A stretch of 64,000 nucleotides of DNA from Roseomonas xinghualingensis (GTDB taxonomy: Bacteria; Pseudomonadota; Alphaproteobacteria; Acetobacterales; Acetobacteraceae). Location: assembly GCF_025791835.1 (NCBI RefSeq), contig NZ_JAOXLP010000007.1:62001-126000 (forward strand). Reading direction: 5' to 3'. Position numbers and translations under genes: made by a program. This document shows, one piece after another, positions 26,423-35,005 of the stretch. The first letter of the stretch is position 1; the number at the start of each line of letters is the position of its first letter. The notes beneath the pieces are model-generated. The model ran no database searches. It saw only the letters and a list, made by a program, of their open reading frames with translations, and had not been told where the DNA came from.

Positions 26423-28021
26423 TCAGCCCAGCCGGATCAACTCCGGCCGTCCCGCCTCCACCATGAAGCGCGCCCGGTCCACCAACGGCGCGCCAGGGCG
26501 CGAGACATAGGGCACGGCACGGAAGCGCGTTTCCATCCGGCGTTCATCGGCCTCGATCAGCGTGTAGCCGCGCCGGCCGTTGAAGAAGGCGATATGCGGA
26601 TTGCGGTCCAGCGCCCGCTGGGGACCAGCCCAGATCTCCCGCCCATCGCCCGCCGAGGACATGGAGGTGGAGACGAACTCCACCCCCACCGCCGGGCCTT
26701 CGCGGTCGTAATCCGGACGCAGCGTGCCAGCCCAGGCGGTGTGGATGTCGCCGGTCAGCACGGCCAGGTTGGGGACGCGCGCCTGGCGCACATGGTTCAG
26801 CAGCCGGGTGCGGGCCGCCGGATAGGCATCCCATTTGTCCATGTCATAGCGCGGCTGATCATCGCCATCCGCGCCGCCGACATCGCGCCGCATCATCATC
26901 ACCTGCTGCGCCAGGATGCTCCACACCGCCTCCGCCTGGGCGAGACGGCCGAAGAGCCAGCCCTCCTGCGCCGGCCCGAGCACATGGGCGGCGGGATTCG
27001 ACACCTCCTCGCAGACCGGCTTCACCCGGTCCCCGCAAGGCTGGTCATCGCGGAAGCCGCGCGTGTCGAGCACGGAGATCGAGGCCAGCGTGCCCCAGTC
27101 GATGCCACGATAGGCGATAATGTCCGGGCCGTTCGGCATCTGCGCGCGGCGTAGCGGCATCGCCTCGTACCAGGCCTGGAAGGCGGCGGCCTTGAGAAGC
27201 GCGAAATCGGCGGGAGAAACACCCACGCGCGCGCTGACCGCGGCGGCCCAGTTGTTGTCCACCTCGTGGTCGTCGAAGGAAACCAAGAAAGGATGCGCGT
27301 GATGCGCGGCGCGCAGATCGGCATCCAGCTGGTACAAGGCATAGCGGCGCCGATAGGCGTCGAGCGTCTCCACCGCTGGCGAGTTGTGGCTGCGGATGGC
27401 CGGGAAGTTGCCGCTACGCTCTCGGTTGGCGGGGCCTTCGTAGATGTAGTCGCCGTAGTGGAACACGAAGTCCAGGTCAGGCTCGGCGGCGACATGGCGC
27501 CAGGCGGTGAATAATCCCTGCTCGTAATGCTGGCAGCCGGCATTGACGAAGCGCATCTGGGCCGGCCGCGTGTTCACCGCCGGTGCGGTGCGCGTGCGGC
27601 CGACCGGGCTGGCCACGCCACCGGCGATGAAGCGGTAGTGATAGGTGGCGGCGGGGCGCAGCCCTGTCACCTCCACGCGGACGGAATAGTTCAGCTCCGG
27701 CCGCGCCAGCACCGTGCCGCGCCCGGCAAGGCGCGTGAAGCCCTCATCTTCCGCGACCTCCCAGCGCAACTCCAGCGCCTCCGGCGGCAATCCTCCATCG
27801 CCGAGCGGGTCCTGGGAAAGCCGCGTCCAGATCACCACCCCATCCGGCCAGGGATCTCCGGATGCGACACCCAACGGGAAAGGATCGCTCTGGAAGACCG
27901 GCATGGGCGCGACGCGCTGGGCGAAGGCCGGGCGCGTCGCGGCGAGCGCCGCCATGGCCGTCGCGCCCCGCAACAGGCCGCGCCGTGACAGATCGAGGAT
28001 ATGGCGCGTCACGCTGTCCAT
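26423..28021 (-). CDS. phoD: Alkaline phosphatase D
   Basis: The 532-residue exported phosphodiesterase/monoesterase begins with a twin-arginine signal (LSRRGLLRGATAMAALAATRPAFA). An N-terminal Ig-like segment (FPLGVASGDPWPDGVVIWTRL) precedes the metallophosphatase domain, whose metal-binding motifs include FVNAGCQHYEQG, FVFHYGDYIYEG, SFDDHEVDNNW and LTGDIHTAWAG. It releases phosphate from organic esters in the periplasm using iron and calcium. A Tat route fits a metalloenzyme. No Pho-box was identified in the short upstream gap, and the Lrp gene lies 15 bp upstream on the same strand. Confidence 0.9.
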   Translation of the reverse strand: MDSVTRHILDLSRRGLLRGATAMAALAATRPAFAQRVAPMPVFQSDPFPLGVASGDPWPDGVVIWTRLSQDPLGDGGLPPEALELRWEVAEDEGFTRLAGRGTVLARPELNYSVRVEVTGLRPAATYHYRFIAGGVASPVGRTRTAPAVNTRPAQMRFVNAGCQHYEQGLFTAWRHVAAEPDLDFVFHYGDYIYEGPANRERSGNFPAIRSHNSPAVETLDAYRRRYALYQLDADLRAAHHAHPFLVSFDDHEVDNNWAAAVSARVGVSPADFALLKAAAFQAWYEAMPLRRAQMPNGPDIIAYRGIDWGTLASISVLDTRGFRDDQPCGDRVKPVCEEVSNPAAHVLGPAQEGWLFGRLAQAEAVWSILAQQVMMMRRDVGGADGDDQPRYDMDKWDAYPAARTRLLNHVRQARVPNLAVLTGDIHTAWAGTLRPDYDREGPAVGVEFVSTSMSSAGDGREIWAGPQRALDRNPHIAFFNGRRGYTLIEADERRMETRFRAVPYVSRPGAPLVDRARFMVEAGRPELIRLG

Positions 28022-28036
28022 GGACGTTCCCGATTT

Positions 28037-28516
28037 TCAGACGGGAACCTCTCCCGGCGGCTTGAGGGCGGTCAAGACGAAGGAGGATTTCGTTTCCTTC
28101 ACCCCCGGCATCCGCAGCAGGGCCTTCATGGCGAAATCGGCATAGGCCTCGAAATCGGTGGCCAGGATGTGCAGCAGGTAGTCCATCTCACCGCTCATGG
28201 CATAGGCCGCCAGCACCTCCGGCCGGTCGGAGAGCGCCTTTTGGAAGCCTTCCACCTCCTCCTCCGCATGGCTGGACAGGGCGACCATGACAAAGGCCTG
28301 CAAAGGCAGACCGACCTGCCCCGGATTCAGCACGGCGGCATAGCGGGCGATGACGCCTGTCTCCTCCAGCCGCTTCACGCGGCGCTGGCAGGGGGTGGGA
28401 GAAAGGCCGATCTGCTCGGCCAGCGCGACCACGGGCAGGCGGCCGTCCCGTTGAAGGACACGCAGGATACGGCGATCGGTCGAGTCCAGAACCGGAGCGT
28501 CTTTCACCATCGGCAT
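28037..28516 (-). CDS. Lrp/AsnC family transcriptional regulator
   Basis: The 159-residue regulator has the AsnC-type winged helix (LDSTDRRILRVLQRDGRLPVVALAEQIGLSPTPCQRRVKRLEETGVI) followed by the RAM ligand domain with YAMSGEMDYLLHILATDFEAYADFA. Family members bind an amino acid and act as dimers or octamers. It diverges from the phenylalanine hydroxylase gene across 110 bp, a layout that usually means control of that neighbour, so phenylalanine or tyrosine is a plausible effector. phoD follows 15 bp downstream, so a readthrough transcript is possible. Confidence 0.87.
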   Translation of the reverse strand: MPMVKDAPVLDSTDRRILRVLQRDGRLPVVALAEQIGLSPTPCQRRVKRLEETGVIARYAAVLNPGQVGLPLQAFVMVALSSHAEEEVEGFQKALSDRPEVLAAYAMSGEMDYLLHILATDFEAYADFAMKALLRMPGVKETKSSFVLTALKPPGEVPV

Positions 28517-28626
28517 GTCATTCCCTGGTGGCTTCCACTCATCCTAAGCCGGACATTGCCCAGTTTCGCCGATTTCCGCTTGGCCAGATTGGCTAACCTT
28601 CTTCCATCGAAAGGGGAGACGGCACC

Positions 28627-29490
28627 ATGGAAGGCACCACCCAACCATCCGAAGGCGTGATCGGCACCGCCACCCTGCCCAGCGGCCTGCGCGGCGATTA
28701 CGACCGCGCCCGGGCCGACGGCACCCTGCCTGACACCGAGATCGCGCGATCCGAGGCTGACCACGCCACCTGGCGCACCCTCGTTGCCCGCCAGCGCGCC
28801 ATCTATCCCGGCCGCGCCGCCTCTGCCTGGCTGGAAGGGCTGGACCGGCTGTGTTGCGATGATGCGGTGCCGAAGCTGGACACCGCCTCCGGCATCCTCC
28901 GCGACGCCACGGGATGGAGCCTGGTTCCCTGCCCGGGCCTGCTGCCCGACGCGCAGTTCTTCGGCCTGCTGGCGAAGCGCCGCTTCCCCGTCACGCATTG
29001 GATCCGCCGCCCGGACGAGCTGGACTACATCGTGGAGCCTGACATCTTCCACGACTTCCTCGGCCATGTGCCGCTGCTGACCCAGCCCAACTATGCGGAT
29101 TTCCTGGAATCCTATGGCCATCTCGGATTGCAGGCAGAGCGGCGCGGGCAGCTTGCCCCACTCGCGCGCTTCTACTGGTTCATGGTGGAGTTCGGGCTGA
29201 TCGCCGAACGCGATGGGCTGCGCGCCTATGGCGCCGGCATTCTCTCCTCTCGTGCCGAGACGATGCATGCGCTTTCCAACGCGCCGCGCCGGCTGCGCTT
29301 CGACATGGCGCGGGTGCTGCGCAGCGCCTACCGCATCGACGAGGTGCAACCGGTTTATTTCGTGATTCGGGACTATGCCGAACTCTATGCGGCCATCGAG
29401 CAGGCCCCTGCCCTGCTTGATGCGGCCATGGCGGCTGAACCGATCCCGCCCGGTGGCACGGAAGCCGGTGACCGGGACTGGGGCGCCTGA
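28627..29490 (+). CDS. phhA: Phenylalanine 4-monooxygenase
   Basis: The 287-residue pterin-dependent non-haem iron enzyme converts phenylalanine to tyrosine. The facial triad is His-142 and His-147 in PDIFHDFLGHVPLL and Glu-188 in FYWFMVEFGL. The segment YAGRAASAWLEGLDRL-like region and LPDAQFFGLLAKRRFPVTHWIRRPDELDYI form the substrate pocket. It has no regulatory ACT domain, as usual for bacterial enzymes. The ribosome site is GGGGAG. Divergence from an Lrp-type regulator suggests induction by its substrate. No pterin recycling gene (phhB) is adjacent. Confidence 0.93.
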   Translation: MEGTTQPSEGVIGTATLPSGLRGDYDRARADGTLPDTEIARSEADHATWRTLVARQRAIYPGRAASAWLEGLDRLCCDDAVPKLDTASGILRDATGWSLVPCPGLLPDAQFFGLLAKRRFPVTHWIRRPDELDYIVEPDIFHDFLGHVPLLTQPNYADFLESYGHLGLQAERRGQLAPLARFYWFMVEFGLIAERDGLRAYGAGILSSRAETMHALSNAPRRLRFDMARVLRSAYRIDEVQPVYFVIRDYAELYAAIEQAPALLDAAMAAEPIPPGGTEAGDRDWGA

Positions 29491-29512
29491 CCCGCGGCGC
29501 CGGGCGGGCCCA

Positions 29513-29914
29513 TCAGCCATGCCCCGGCAGCCTGCGCGATCCCACCTCGTCCAGCATCCGTTGCTCGGCCTGGAGAACCTTCCGGCGCATCTCAGCTGCC
29601 CGGCTTGCTGCCAGCCGTTCCACCGCCCGCTCGGCCGCGCGGGCAGCCGCCAGTGCGGCGGCGGCCTCCCCGGTACGCAGACCGGCCAGGCGGGCGGCCT
29701 CCGCCGCAGCATCCCGCAGCGCGGTTCCGCGCGGCAGCCAGGCGGCATAATCGGGACCAGCATGCTGCGCCTCCTCCCGCAGGGCGGCAGCGGCGGCACC
29801 CACCCGCATTTCGGCGGCATCCCGCGCGGCGGCCTCCTCGGTCAGGTCACGACGGGCCAGCATCACCTCCGCGCCGCGCAACCGGGCCAGCACGGCCAGG
29901 GGATCCGGCTTCAT
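29513..29914 (-). CDS. fliJ: FliJ-like flagellar export chaperone
   Basis: The 133-residue protein is nearly all charged alpha-helix rich in Ala, Arg and Glu, predicted to form one antiparallel coiled coil from residues 5 to 125. This is the pattern of FliJ, the stalk that connects the FliI ATPase to the FlhA gate. Sequence conservation in FliJ is low, so the call rests on length, helicity and its start overlapping the fliI stop by 4 bp. No other flagellar genes follow; the next gene is convergent phhA. Confidence 0.75.
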   Translation of the reverse strand: MKPDPLAVLARLRGAEVMLARRDLTEEAAARDAAEMRVGAAAAALREEAQHAGPDYAAWLPRGTALRDAAAEAARLAGLRTGEAAAALAAARAAERAVERLAASRAAEMRRKVLQAEQRMLDEVGSRRLPGHG

Positions 29915-31263
29915 GCCGGCGGCCCCATGGCCACGGCCAGGGCAGCGAAGGCACCGGCCACGCTGCCCGCCTCATCCTTGCCCTGACGCAGCACCTCCTC
30001 GATCAGCGGCGCAAGGCGCACCGCCTCATCCACTGCCGGGTCACTGCCTGCCCGATAGGCGCCCAGCCGCACCATATCCACCATGTCCCGGTGCAGCGCG
30101 AGGATGCGGCGCGCACGTGCCAGGATTGCCTGCTCCGCCGGCTCCAGGCAGCCGGGCACGGTGCGGGACAGGCTGCGGAGCACATCCACCGCCGGGTAGC
30201 GCCCCCCTTCCCCGATCCGCCGGTCCAGCACGACATGCCCATCCAGAATGCCGCGCACGGCGTCGGCGATCGGCTCGTCATGGTCATCGCCCTCCACCAG
30301 CACGGTGAAAAGGCCGGTGATCGAGCCGGCGCAGCCCTCCGCCCCCGGGCCGGCGCGCTCCAGCAGGCGCGGCAACTCTGCGAAGACGCTGGGGGGAAAG
30401 CCGCGCGTGGCCGGCGGTTCCCCAGCAGAAAGGCCGATCTCGCGCAGTGCCATGGCGAAGCGGGTGACACTGTCCATCATCAGCAGCACGCGCTTGCCCC
30501 GATCCCGGAAATGCTCGGCCACGGACATGGCGGCCAGCGCCGCGTCCCGTCGCATCAGCGGCGCCGAATCGGAGGTGGCGCAGACAACGACGCAGCGCGC
30601 GAGACCTTCGGGACCAAGGTCATCCTCGATGAACTCGCGCAGCTCCCGCCCCCGCTCCCCCACCAGGCCGATTACCGCCACATCGCAATCCGCATGGCGC
30701 GCCAGCATCGACATCAGGCTGGACTTGCCGACGCCTGAGGCTGCGAAAAGACCGAGTCGCTGTCCGCGCCGACAGGTGGCGAAGGCATCCAGCGCCCGCA
30801 CGCCGAGATCGATTCGCGGCCCGAGTCTGGCCCGCGTCCCTGCCTCGGGCGGTGCCGCGCGCAGAAGGCGGCCCACTGGACCACGCGGCACCGGGCCACG
30901 TCCATCGACCGGGCGACCCAGCGGATCCAGAACGCGGCCGAGCCAAGCGTCACAAGGATAAAGCGAAACAGGGCCTTCGGCCTCCGCGCGTCCGCCGACC
31001 GAGAGTCCATCCAGCTCCTGGCGCCCAACCGCTGTCGCGCGGCCGGCACGCAGCGCGACGATTTCAGCCTGTATTATTTTATGAGAACTGCCACGAACAA
31101 TAATACAACCACCGATGGTAGGGGGCGGATGCAGCCCCACCACATCCAGACAAAGCCCCTGGATGCCACTCACCCGCCCATATGCGCTTAAACCATTAAT
31201 ATGGTGGAATATTTTCTTCGGTTCAGCATCTTCGGAGCGAGATGAAGTGGAAGTCTGGATCAT
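29911..31263 (-). CDS. fliI: Flagellum-specific ATPase FliI
   Basis: The 450-residue protein is an F1-beta-like ATPase of the type III flagellar export apparatus. Walker A is in GLFAASGVGKSSLMSML, followed by VIGLVGERGRELREFIEDDL, Walker B LLMMDSVTRFAMALREIGL and the family signature PPATRGFPPSVFAELPRLLERAG. The N-terminal 70 residues are encoded by unusually AT-rich DNA with codons rare in the window (for example a run of ATA, ATT and AAA), unlike the rest of the gene. ATG 31263 follows an AGGA site. fliJ is coupled downstream. The gene diverges from ctrA. Confidence 0.9.
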   Translation of the reverse strand: MIQTSTSSRSEDAEPKKIFHHINGLSAYGRVSGIQGLCLDVVGLHPPPTIGGCIIVRGSSHKIIQAEIVALRAGRATAVGRQELDGLSVGGRAEAEGPVSLYPCDAWLGRVLDPLGRPVDGRGPVPRGPVGRLLRAAPPEAGTRARLGPRIDLGVRALDAFATCRRGQRLGLFAASGVGKSSLMSMLARHADCDVAVIGLVGERGRELREFIEDDLGPEGLARCVVVCATSDSAPLMRRDAALAAMSVAEHFRDRGKRVLLMMDSVTRFAMALREIGLSAGEPPATRGFPPSVFAELPRLLERAGPGAEGCAGSITGLFTVLVEGDDHDEPIADAVRGILDGHVVLDRRIGEGGRYPAVDVLRSLSRTVPGCLEPAEQAILARARRILALHRDMVDMVRLGAYRAGSDPAVDEAVRLAPLIEEVLRQGKDEAGSVAGAFAALAVAMGPPA

Positions 31264-31371
31264 TTTTTGTCCTAAGTACCAATTAATGATGCATCACAGG
31301 AGCGAGAAAATTCTTTCCATACTCGCGTAAAGGTTGTCTTATCGTCTCAATAACTAGTGGAGAACACGTAA
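31264..31371. promoter_or_regulatory. AT-rich divergent promoter region between fliI and ctrA
   Basis: The 108-bp gap is about 40% GC against roughly 69% for the window. It must hold the start signals for both fliI (minus) and ctrA (plus, GGAG before the ATG). A short inverted pair GCGAG/CTCGC flanks an AT-rich core at about 31302-31326. No canonical TTAA-N7-TTAA CtrA box was found. Confidence 0.45.
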
Positions 31372-32109
31372 ATGCGCGTCCTTCTGGTTGAAGATGATCT
31401 GACCACCGCCCGCGGCATCACCCTCATGCTCAAGAGCCAGAGCATGATCGTGGACAGTGCCGACACTGGCGAAGAGGCTCTCGAAATGGCCCGACTCTAC
31501 GACTACGACATCGTGGTGCTGGATCTCATGCTCCCCGACATGGAGGGCTATGAGGTCGTGCGCCGCTTGCGGGCTGGCCGCAGCACAACGCCGGTGCTGA
31601 TCCTCTCGGGCCTCTCCCGTCCGGGCGCGAAGGTGAAGGGGTTCGGTCTGGGGGCCGACGACTTCATCGTGAAGCCCTTCGACAGCCAGGAACTGATCGC
31701 CCGGATCCAGGCGATCGTCCGCCGCGCCAAGGGCTTCGCCCAGCCCAATGTCACCGTTGGCAGCCTGACATTGGACCTCGGCGCGCGGGAGGCGAGCGTC
31801 GCCGGACGCGTGGTGCATCTCACCGGCAAGGAATACGCGATCCTCGAGTTGCTGACCCTGCGCAAAGGCATGGTGATGACGAAGGAGGCTTTCCTGAACC
31901 ATCTCTATGGCGGGATGGACGAACCGGAGGTGAAGATCATCGATGTCTTCATCTGCAAGCTGCGCAAGAAGCTCTCCCAGGCAGGTTGCGAAGAACTGAT
32001 CGGCACCGTCTGGGGGCGTGGATACGTGTTGCGCGATCCCATCTCCTCCCCCCTTCGCCCCTCTGGCGGGCTCCTCGCCACATCCCCGGCGGCCCAGGCG
32101 GCGGCCTGA
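31372..32109 (+). CDS. ctrA: CtrA family response regulator
   Basis: The 245-residue OmpR-class regulator is very close to CtrA, the alphaproteobacterial cell-cycle and motility master regulator. The receiver has acidic residues at 8-9, phospho-acceptor Asp-51 ([14 protein letters not shown]) and Lys in VKPFD. The DNA-binding domain contains the nearly invariant [41 protein letters not shown] stretch and [14 protein letters not shown]. The C-terminus extends about 25 residues past [11 protein letters not shown] as a Pro/Ser/Ala tail. In Rhodospirillales CtrA mainly controls motility, which fits fliI upstream and the che-chpT operon downstream. Confidence 0.9.
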   Translation: MRVLLVEDDLTTARGITLMLKSQSMIVDSADTGEEALEMARLYDYDIVVLDLMLPDMEGYEVVRRLRAGRSTTPVLILSGLSRPGAKVKGFGLGADDFIVKPFDSQELIARIQAIVRRAKGFAQPNVTVGSLTLDLGAREASVAGRVVHLTGKEYAILELLTLRKGMVMTKEAFLNHLYGGMDEPEVKIIDVFICKLRKKLSQAGCEELIGTVWGRGYVLRDPISSPLRPSGGLLATSPAAQAAA

Positions 32110-32123
32110 GCGCGACGAAATAA

Positions 32124-32198
32124 TGGCCCCGGCACAGTCCGGGTGGCTCCCTTCCCCATAGGGAGAGGGCCACCCGGGCTCATCGCGTGCCGGGGCCA
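32124..32198. terminator. Large nested stem-loop between ctrA and cheR
   Basis: Outer arms TGGCCCCGGCAC (32124-32135) and GTGCCGGGGCCA (32187-32198) pair perfectly over 12 bp. Inside, CCGGGTGG (32139-32146) pairs with CCACCCGG (32170-32177), and CTCCCT with AGGGAG at the tip. It fills most of the gap between convergent stops, fitting a bidirectional terminator; it could also be a copy of a dispersed palindromic repeat. Confidence 0.65.
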
Positions 32199-32219
32199 GG
32201 ATGGATTTCACCGCACAGC

Positions 32220-33038
32220 CTATCCGGCCAGGGCCAGGCGGGTGACAGGCGCATAGACGCCGCGCTCACCCTCGATGGTCGCAAAGCGGTCGGTCAGGCC
32301 CAGCACCGTCTCCGCGCCGCCGAGATAGAGGACGCCATCAGGCATCAGCCGATCCGCCAGGGCAGAGAGAACGCGGGTCTTTGTCGGCGCGTCGAAATAG
32401 ATCAGCACGTTGCGGCAGAAGATGATGTCGAAGCTGCCGAGCGGGCGGAGATCGGCCAGCAGGTTACCGGTCTCGAAACGCACCATGGCGCGCAGCGCGG
32501 GCGAGATCCGCCACTGGCTGCCCTCCTGCCGGAAATGCTTCACCAGCATCTGCACGGGCAGGCCCCGCTGGACCTCGAACTGGGAATACACGCCTTCCCG
32601 CGCGCGGCGTACCACCTCCTGGCTGAGATCGGTGCCCAGCACCTCCAGCCGGGCGCCGAGGCCCAGGGAATCGGCCACCATGGCGATGGAATAGGCCTCC
32701 TGCCCCGTGGAGCAGGCGGCGGAAAGGACACGCAAGCGCTGCATCGCGGGCCGCGCAGCTGCGAGGCGCGGCAAGATGCGGCGCAGATGGTCGAATGGCT
32801 TGCCGTCGCGGAAGAAAAAGGACTCGTTGGTGGTCAGCGCTTCCGTGACGGCGGCGGCCAGGTGCTCATTGCCCGGGGCACGCAGCTTCGCCGCCAGTGC
32901 ATCCAGATTCGCCAGGCGGTTCTCCCGCATCAGCCCGCCCAGGCGCGTGTCGAGCATATAGGCCTTGTCCGTCCCTAGCACGATGCCCGACCGCAGGCGG
33001 ACCAGCGCCGCGATCACCTCGAAAGCCGCTGTGCTCAC
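32220..33038 (-). CDS. cheR: Chemotaxis protein methyltransferase CheR
   Basis: The 272-residue enzyme methylates glutamates on chemoreceptors using S-adenosylmethionine. An N-terminal four-helix domain (VIAALVRLRSGIVLGTDKAYML) is followed by TEALTTNESFFFRD, the SAM-binding VLSAACSTGQEAYSIAM and CRNVLIYFD. The start is GTG 33038, whose bases overlap the cheB stop (GTGA). The frame continues upstream inside cheB, but that part is not CheR-like. It is last in the chpT-cheA-W-Y-B-R operon. No chemoreceptor gene is within the window. Confidence 0.92.
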   Translation of the reverse strand: MSTAAFEVIAALVRLRSGIVLGTDKAYMLDTRLGGLMRENRLANLDALAAKLRAPGNEHLAAAVTEALTTNESFFFRDGKPFDHLRRILPRLAAARPAMQRLRVLSAACSTGQEAYSIAMVADSLGLGARLEVLGTDLSQEVVRRAREGVYSQFEVQRGLPVQMLVKHFRQEGSQWRISPALRAMVRFETGNLLADLRPLGSFDIIFCRNVLIYFDAPTKTRVLSALADRLMPDGVLYLGGAETVLGLTDRFATIEGERGVYAPVTRLALAG

Positions 33039-34111
33039 GATGCCATCCTTCCCGGCCCGGTGGCGATCGCCGCAACCCGCGCCGCCAACCGTTCCAGCGG
33101 CAGCACCTCCCGCGCCAACCCGGCACGGGCCACGGCCCCCGGCATCCCCCAGACAACGGAGGAGGCCTCGTCCTGCGCCAGCACCGTGCCGCCCGCGGCA
33201 GCCAGGGCGCGGCACCCTGCCAGCCCGTCCTGGCCCATGCCGGTCAGGATCACGGCCAGCACCCGCCCGTCGCAGGCTTGCAGGGCGCTACGCAGCATCG
33301 GATCCACCGCGGGGCGACAGAAATGCTCCGGCGGATCGTCACGCAGGCGCGCGAGCAGGCCCATCTGGCTGCGCTCCACCACCAGATGCCGATCGCCGGG
33401 CGCCAGATAGGCATGGCCTGGGCGCAGCGGCTCACCATCCTTCGCTTCGGAGACACGCAAGGCGCCCACCCGGTTCAGATGGTCAGCCAGCATGGTGGTG
33501 AAGCCCGCCGGCATATGCTGCACGATCACCATGGGCACGCCTGGCGGCTGCGCCAGGGCGCGGAGAAACACAGCCAGGGCCTGCGGCCCACCGGTGGAGG
33601 AACCCACCGCCACCAACCCCGGCCGCACCAGCGCGGCCACCGCTGCTGCCGCCGCCACGGGTGCAGGCATCGCCGGCGCCCGGCGCATCCGTGCCCAGCC
33701 CTTCACCTTCTCCAGCAACTCGGTGCGGAAGACCGGATTCATCGCGCCGCCACCGCCCGCACCAGGCTTGGGGATGTAGTCTGAGGCACCGGCCCGCAGC
33801 GCGGCCATGGCGGCCGCGGCGCCGCGCTGCGTCAGCGCGCTGGCGACAATGACGATCGGACGCGGCTCTGCCTTCAGCAGCAATGGCAGGGCCGTCATGC
33901 CATCCATCACCGGCATCTCCAGATCCAGCAGCACCACATCAGGGCGTGCGACCGGCAACGCATCGAGCGCCTGCCGCCCATCCCCCACGCGCGCCACGAT
34001 CTCGATGCCCGGATCAGCGCCGAGGAGACGGGCGAGAATGCCACGCACTGTCGCACTATCGTCGCAGAGCATCACGCGCACCGGCTTCTGGCCGGAGAAG
34101 GCGCTGCTCAC
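33035..34111 (-). CDS. cheB: Chemotaxis methylesterase/glutamine deamidase CheB
   Basis: The 358-residue CheB has an N-terminal receiver with phospho-acceptor Asp-63 (VVLLDLEMPVMDGMTALP) and a C-terminal esterase. The catalytic triad is visible: Ser in AVGSSTGGPQAL, His in IVQHMPAGFTTML and Asp in GMGQDGLAG. A linker rich in Ala and Pro (residues about 145-175) joins them. It removes methyl groups from receptors when phosphorylated by CheA, providing adaptation opposite to CheR. Start and stop overlap cheY and cheR by 4 bp, so the three are translationally coupled. Confidence 0.93.
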   Translation of the reverse strand: MSSAFSGQKPVRVMLCDDSATVRGILARLLGADPGIEIVARVGDGRQALDALPVARPDVVLLDLEMPVMDGMTALPLLLKAEPRPIVIVASALTQRGAAAAMAALRAGASDYIPKPGAGGGGAMNPVFRTELLEKVKGWARMRRAPAMPAPVAAAAAVAALVRPGLVAVGSSTGGPQALAVFLRALAQPPGVPMVIVQHMPAGFTTMLADHLNRVGALRVSEAKDGEPLRPGHAYLAPGDRHLVVERSQMGLLARLRDDPPEHFCRPAVDPMLRSALQACDGRVLAVILTGMGQDGLAGCRALAAAGGTVLAQDEASSVVWGMPGAVARAGLAREVLPLERLAARVAAIATGPGRMAS

Positions 34112-34488
34112 GCTGCCTCATCGGGCAGCAGCCCCAGCACTTCCAGCTTGGCCGCGAGGATCTCCGCATCGAAGGGCTTCATGATGTATTCCTGCGCGCC
34201 GCTTTCCAGCGCCGTCATAATGCGGGAGATGTCGCTCTCCGTTGTGCAAAGCATGATGGGCGGTTCGTCCGGGCCGAACTCCTCCCGCGCGCGGCGCAGG
34301 AAGGTGATGCCGTCCATCACCGGCATGTTCCAATCCAGCAGGACGAGAGATGGAAGTGCGGCACGGCAGGCTTCCAACGCCTGCTGCCCGTCCTCCGCCT
34401 CCCGCACGGAGAAGCCCTGCGCCTCCAGCATCCGTCGCGCGGCGCGGCGCACCGTCCGGCTGTCATCCACCACAAGGCAGTCGAGCAT
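34108..34488 (-). CDS. cheY: CheY-type response regulator
   Basis: The 126-residue single receiver domain begins MLDCLVVDDSRTVRRAARRMLEA and has Asp-52 in LVLLDWNMPVMDGITFL, Thr in IMLCTTESD and Lys in YIMKPFDAE. Phosphorylated by CheA, it should bind the flagellar switch. ATG 34488 gives a clean receiver start; the frame is open to 34599, but those residues overlap cheW and do not resemble a receiver. The stop overlaps cheB. Confidence 0.9.
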   Translation of the reverse strand: MLDCLVVDDSRTVRRAARRMLEAQGFSVREAEDGQQALEACRAALPSLVLLDWNMPVMDGITFLRRAREEFGPDEPPIMLCTTESDISRIMTALESGAQEYIMKPFDAEILAAKLEVLGLLPDEAA

Positions 34489-34501
34489 CTCCGTGAACTC
34501 C

Positions 34502-34993
34502 TCAGCCGATATCCAGAACGCGCTCGACGTCCAGCATGATGAGAAGGCGAGCCTCCTCGGCATGGCCTGCGACATCCTGATGGATGCCGGCGCAGACATC
34601 GCGCCACAGCGGATCCAGCGTCGGCGGGTTGGGCGCGAGGCCGATATCAGGCAGCGCCAGCACGTCGCCGACGGAATCCGCCAGCAATGCGTAAAGCTCG
34701 CCTCCCACCTCCACCACCACGCTCATCGGCGGCGAGGCGCCGGCCTCCCGCGCCGCCAGCCCCAGGCGACGGCGAAGATCAACCGCCGTCACGATGCGGC
34801 CACGCAGGTTCAACCCGCCTGCCACTTCCGGTGGGGCCAGTGGAATGGGAGTGATCGCCTGAGGCCCCAGAATATCGCGCACAGACAGGACGGGCACGCC
34901 GCAAAGCTGGCCGGCAACCGTCAGCGTCAGCACGCCCTGCTCCGTGGCCACTGCCGCGACAGCCCGGTGGGTGGGGGCGAGTTCGGCCTGCAT
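34502..34993 (-). CDS. cheW: Chemotaxis adaptor CheW
   Basis: The 163-residue adaptor couples receptors to CheA. The beta-barrel CheW fold is visible in LTLTVAGQLCGVPVLSVRDILGPQAITPIPLAPPEVAGGLNLRGRIVTAVDLRRRLGL, followed by a VVVEVGGELYALLADSVGDVL half. The last 40 residues (WRDVCAGIHQDVAGHAEEARLLIMLDVERVL) match the usual C-terminal strand and helix. It lies 12 bp after cheA and 13 bp before cheY in the operon. Confidence 0.9.
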   Translation of the reverse strand: MQAELAPTHRAVAAVATEQGVLTLTVAGQLCGVPVLSVRDILGPQAITPIPLAPPEVAGGLNLRGRIVTAVDLRRRLGLAAREAGASPPMSVVVEVGGELYALLADSVGDVLALPDIGLAPNPPTLDPLWRDVCAGIHQDVAGHAEEARLLIMLDVERVLDIG

Positions 34994-35005
34994 GGTGTCT
35001 TCCTT

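Noticed and set aside
31188..31199. TTAA-N4-TTAA next to ctrA as a CtrA binding site
   Set aside because: CtrA boxes have seven bases between the half-sites; here there are four, and the sequence lies inside the fliI coding region.
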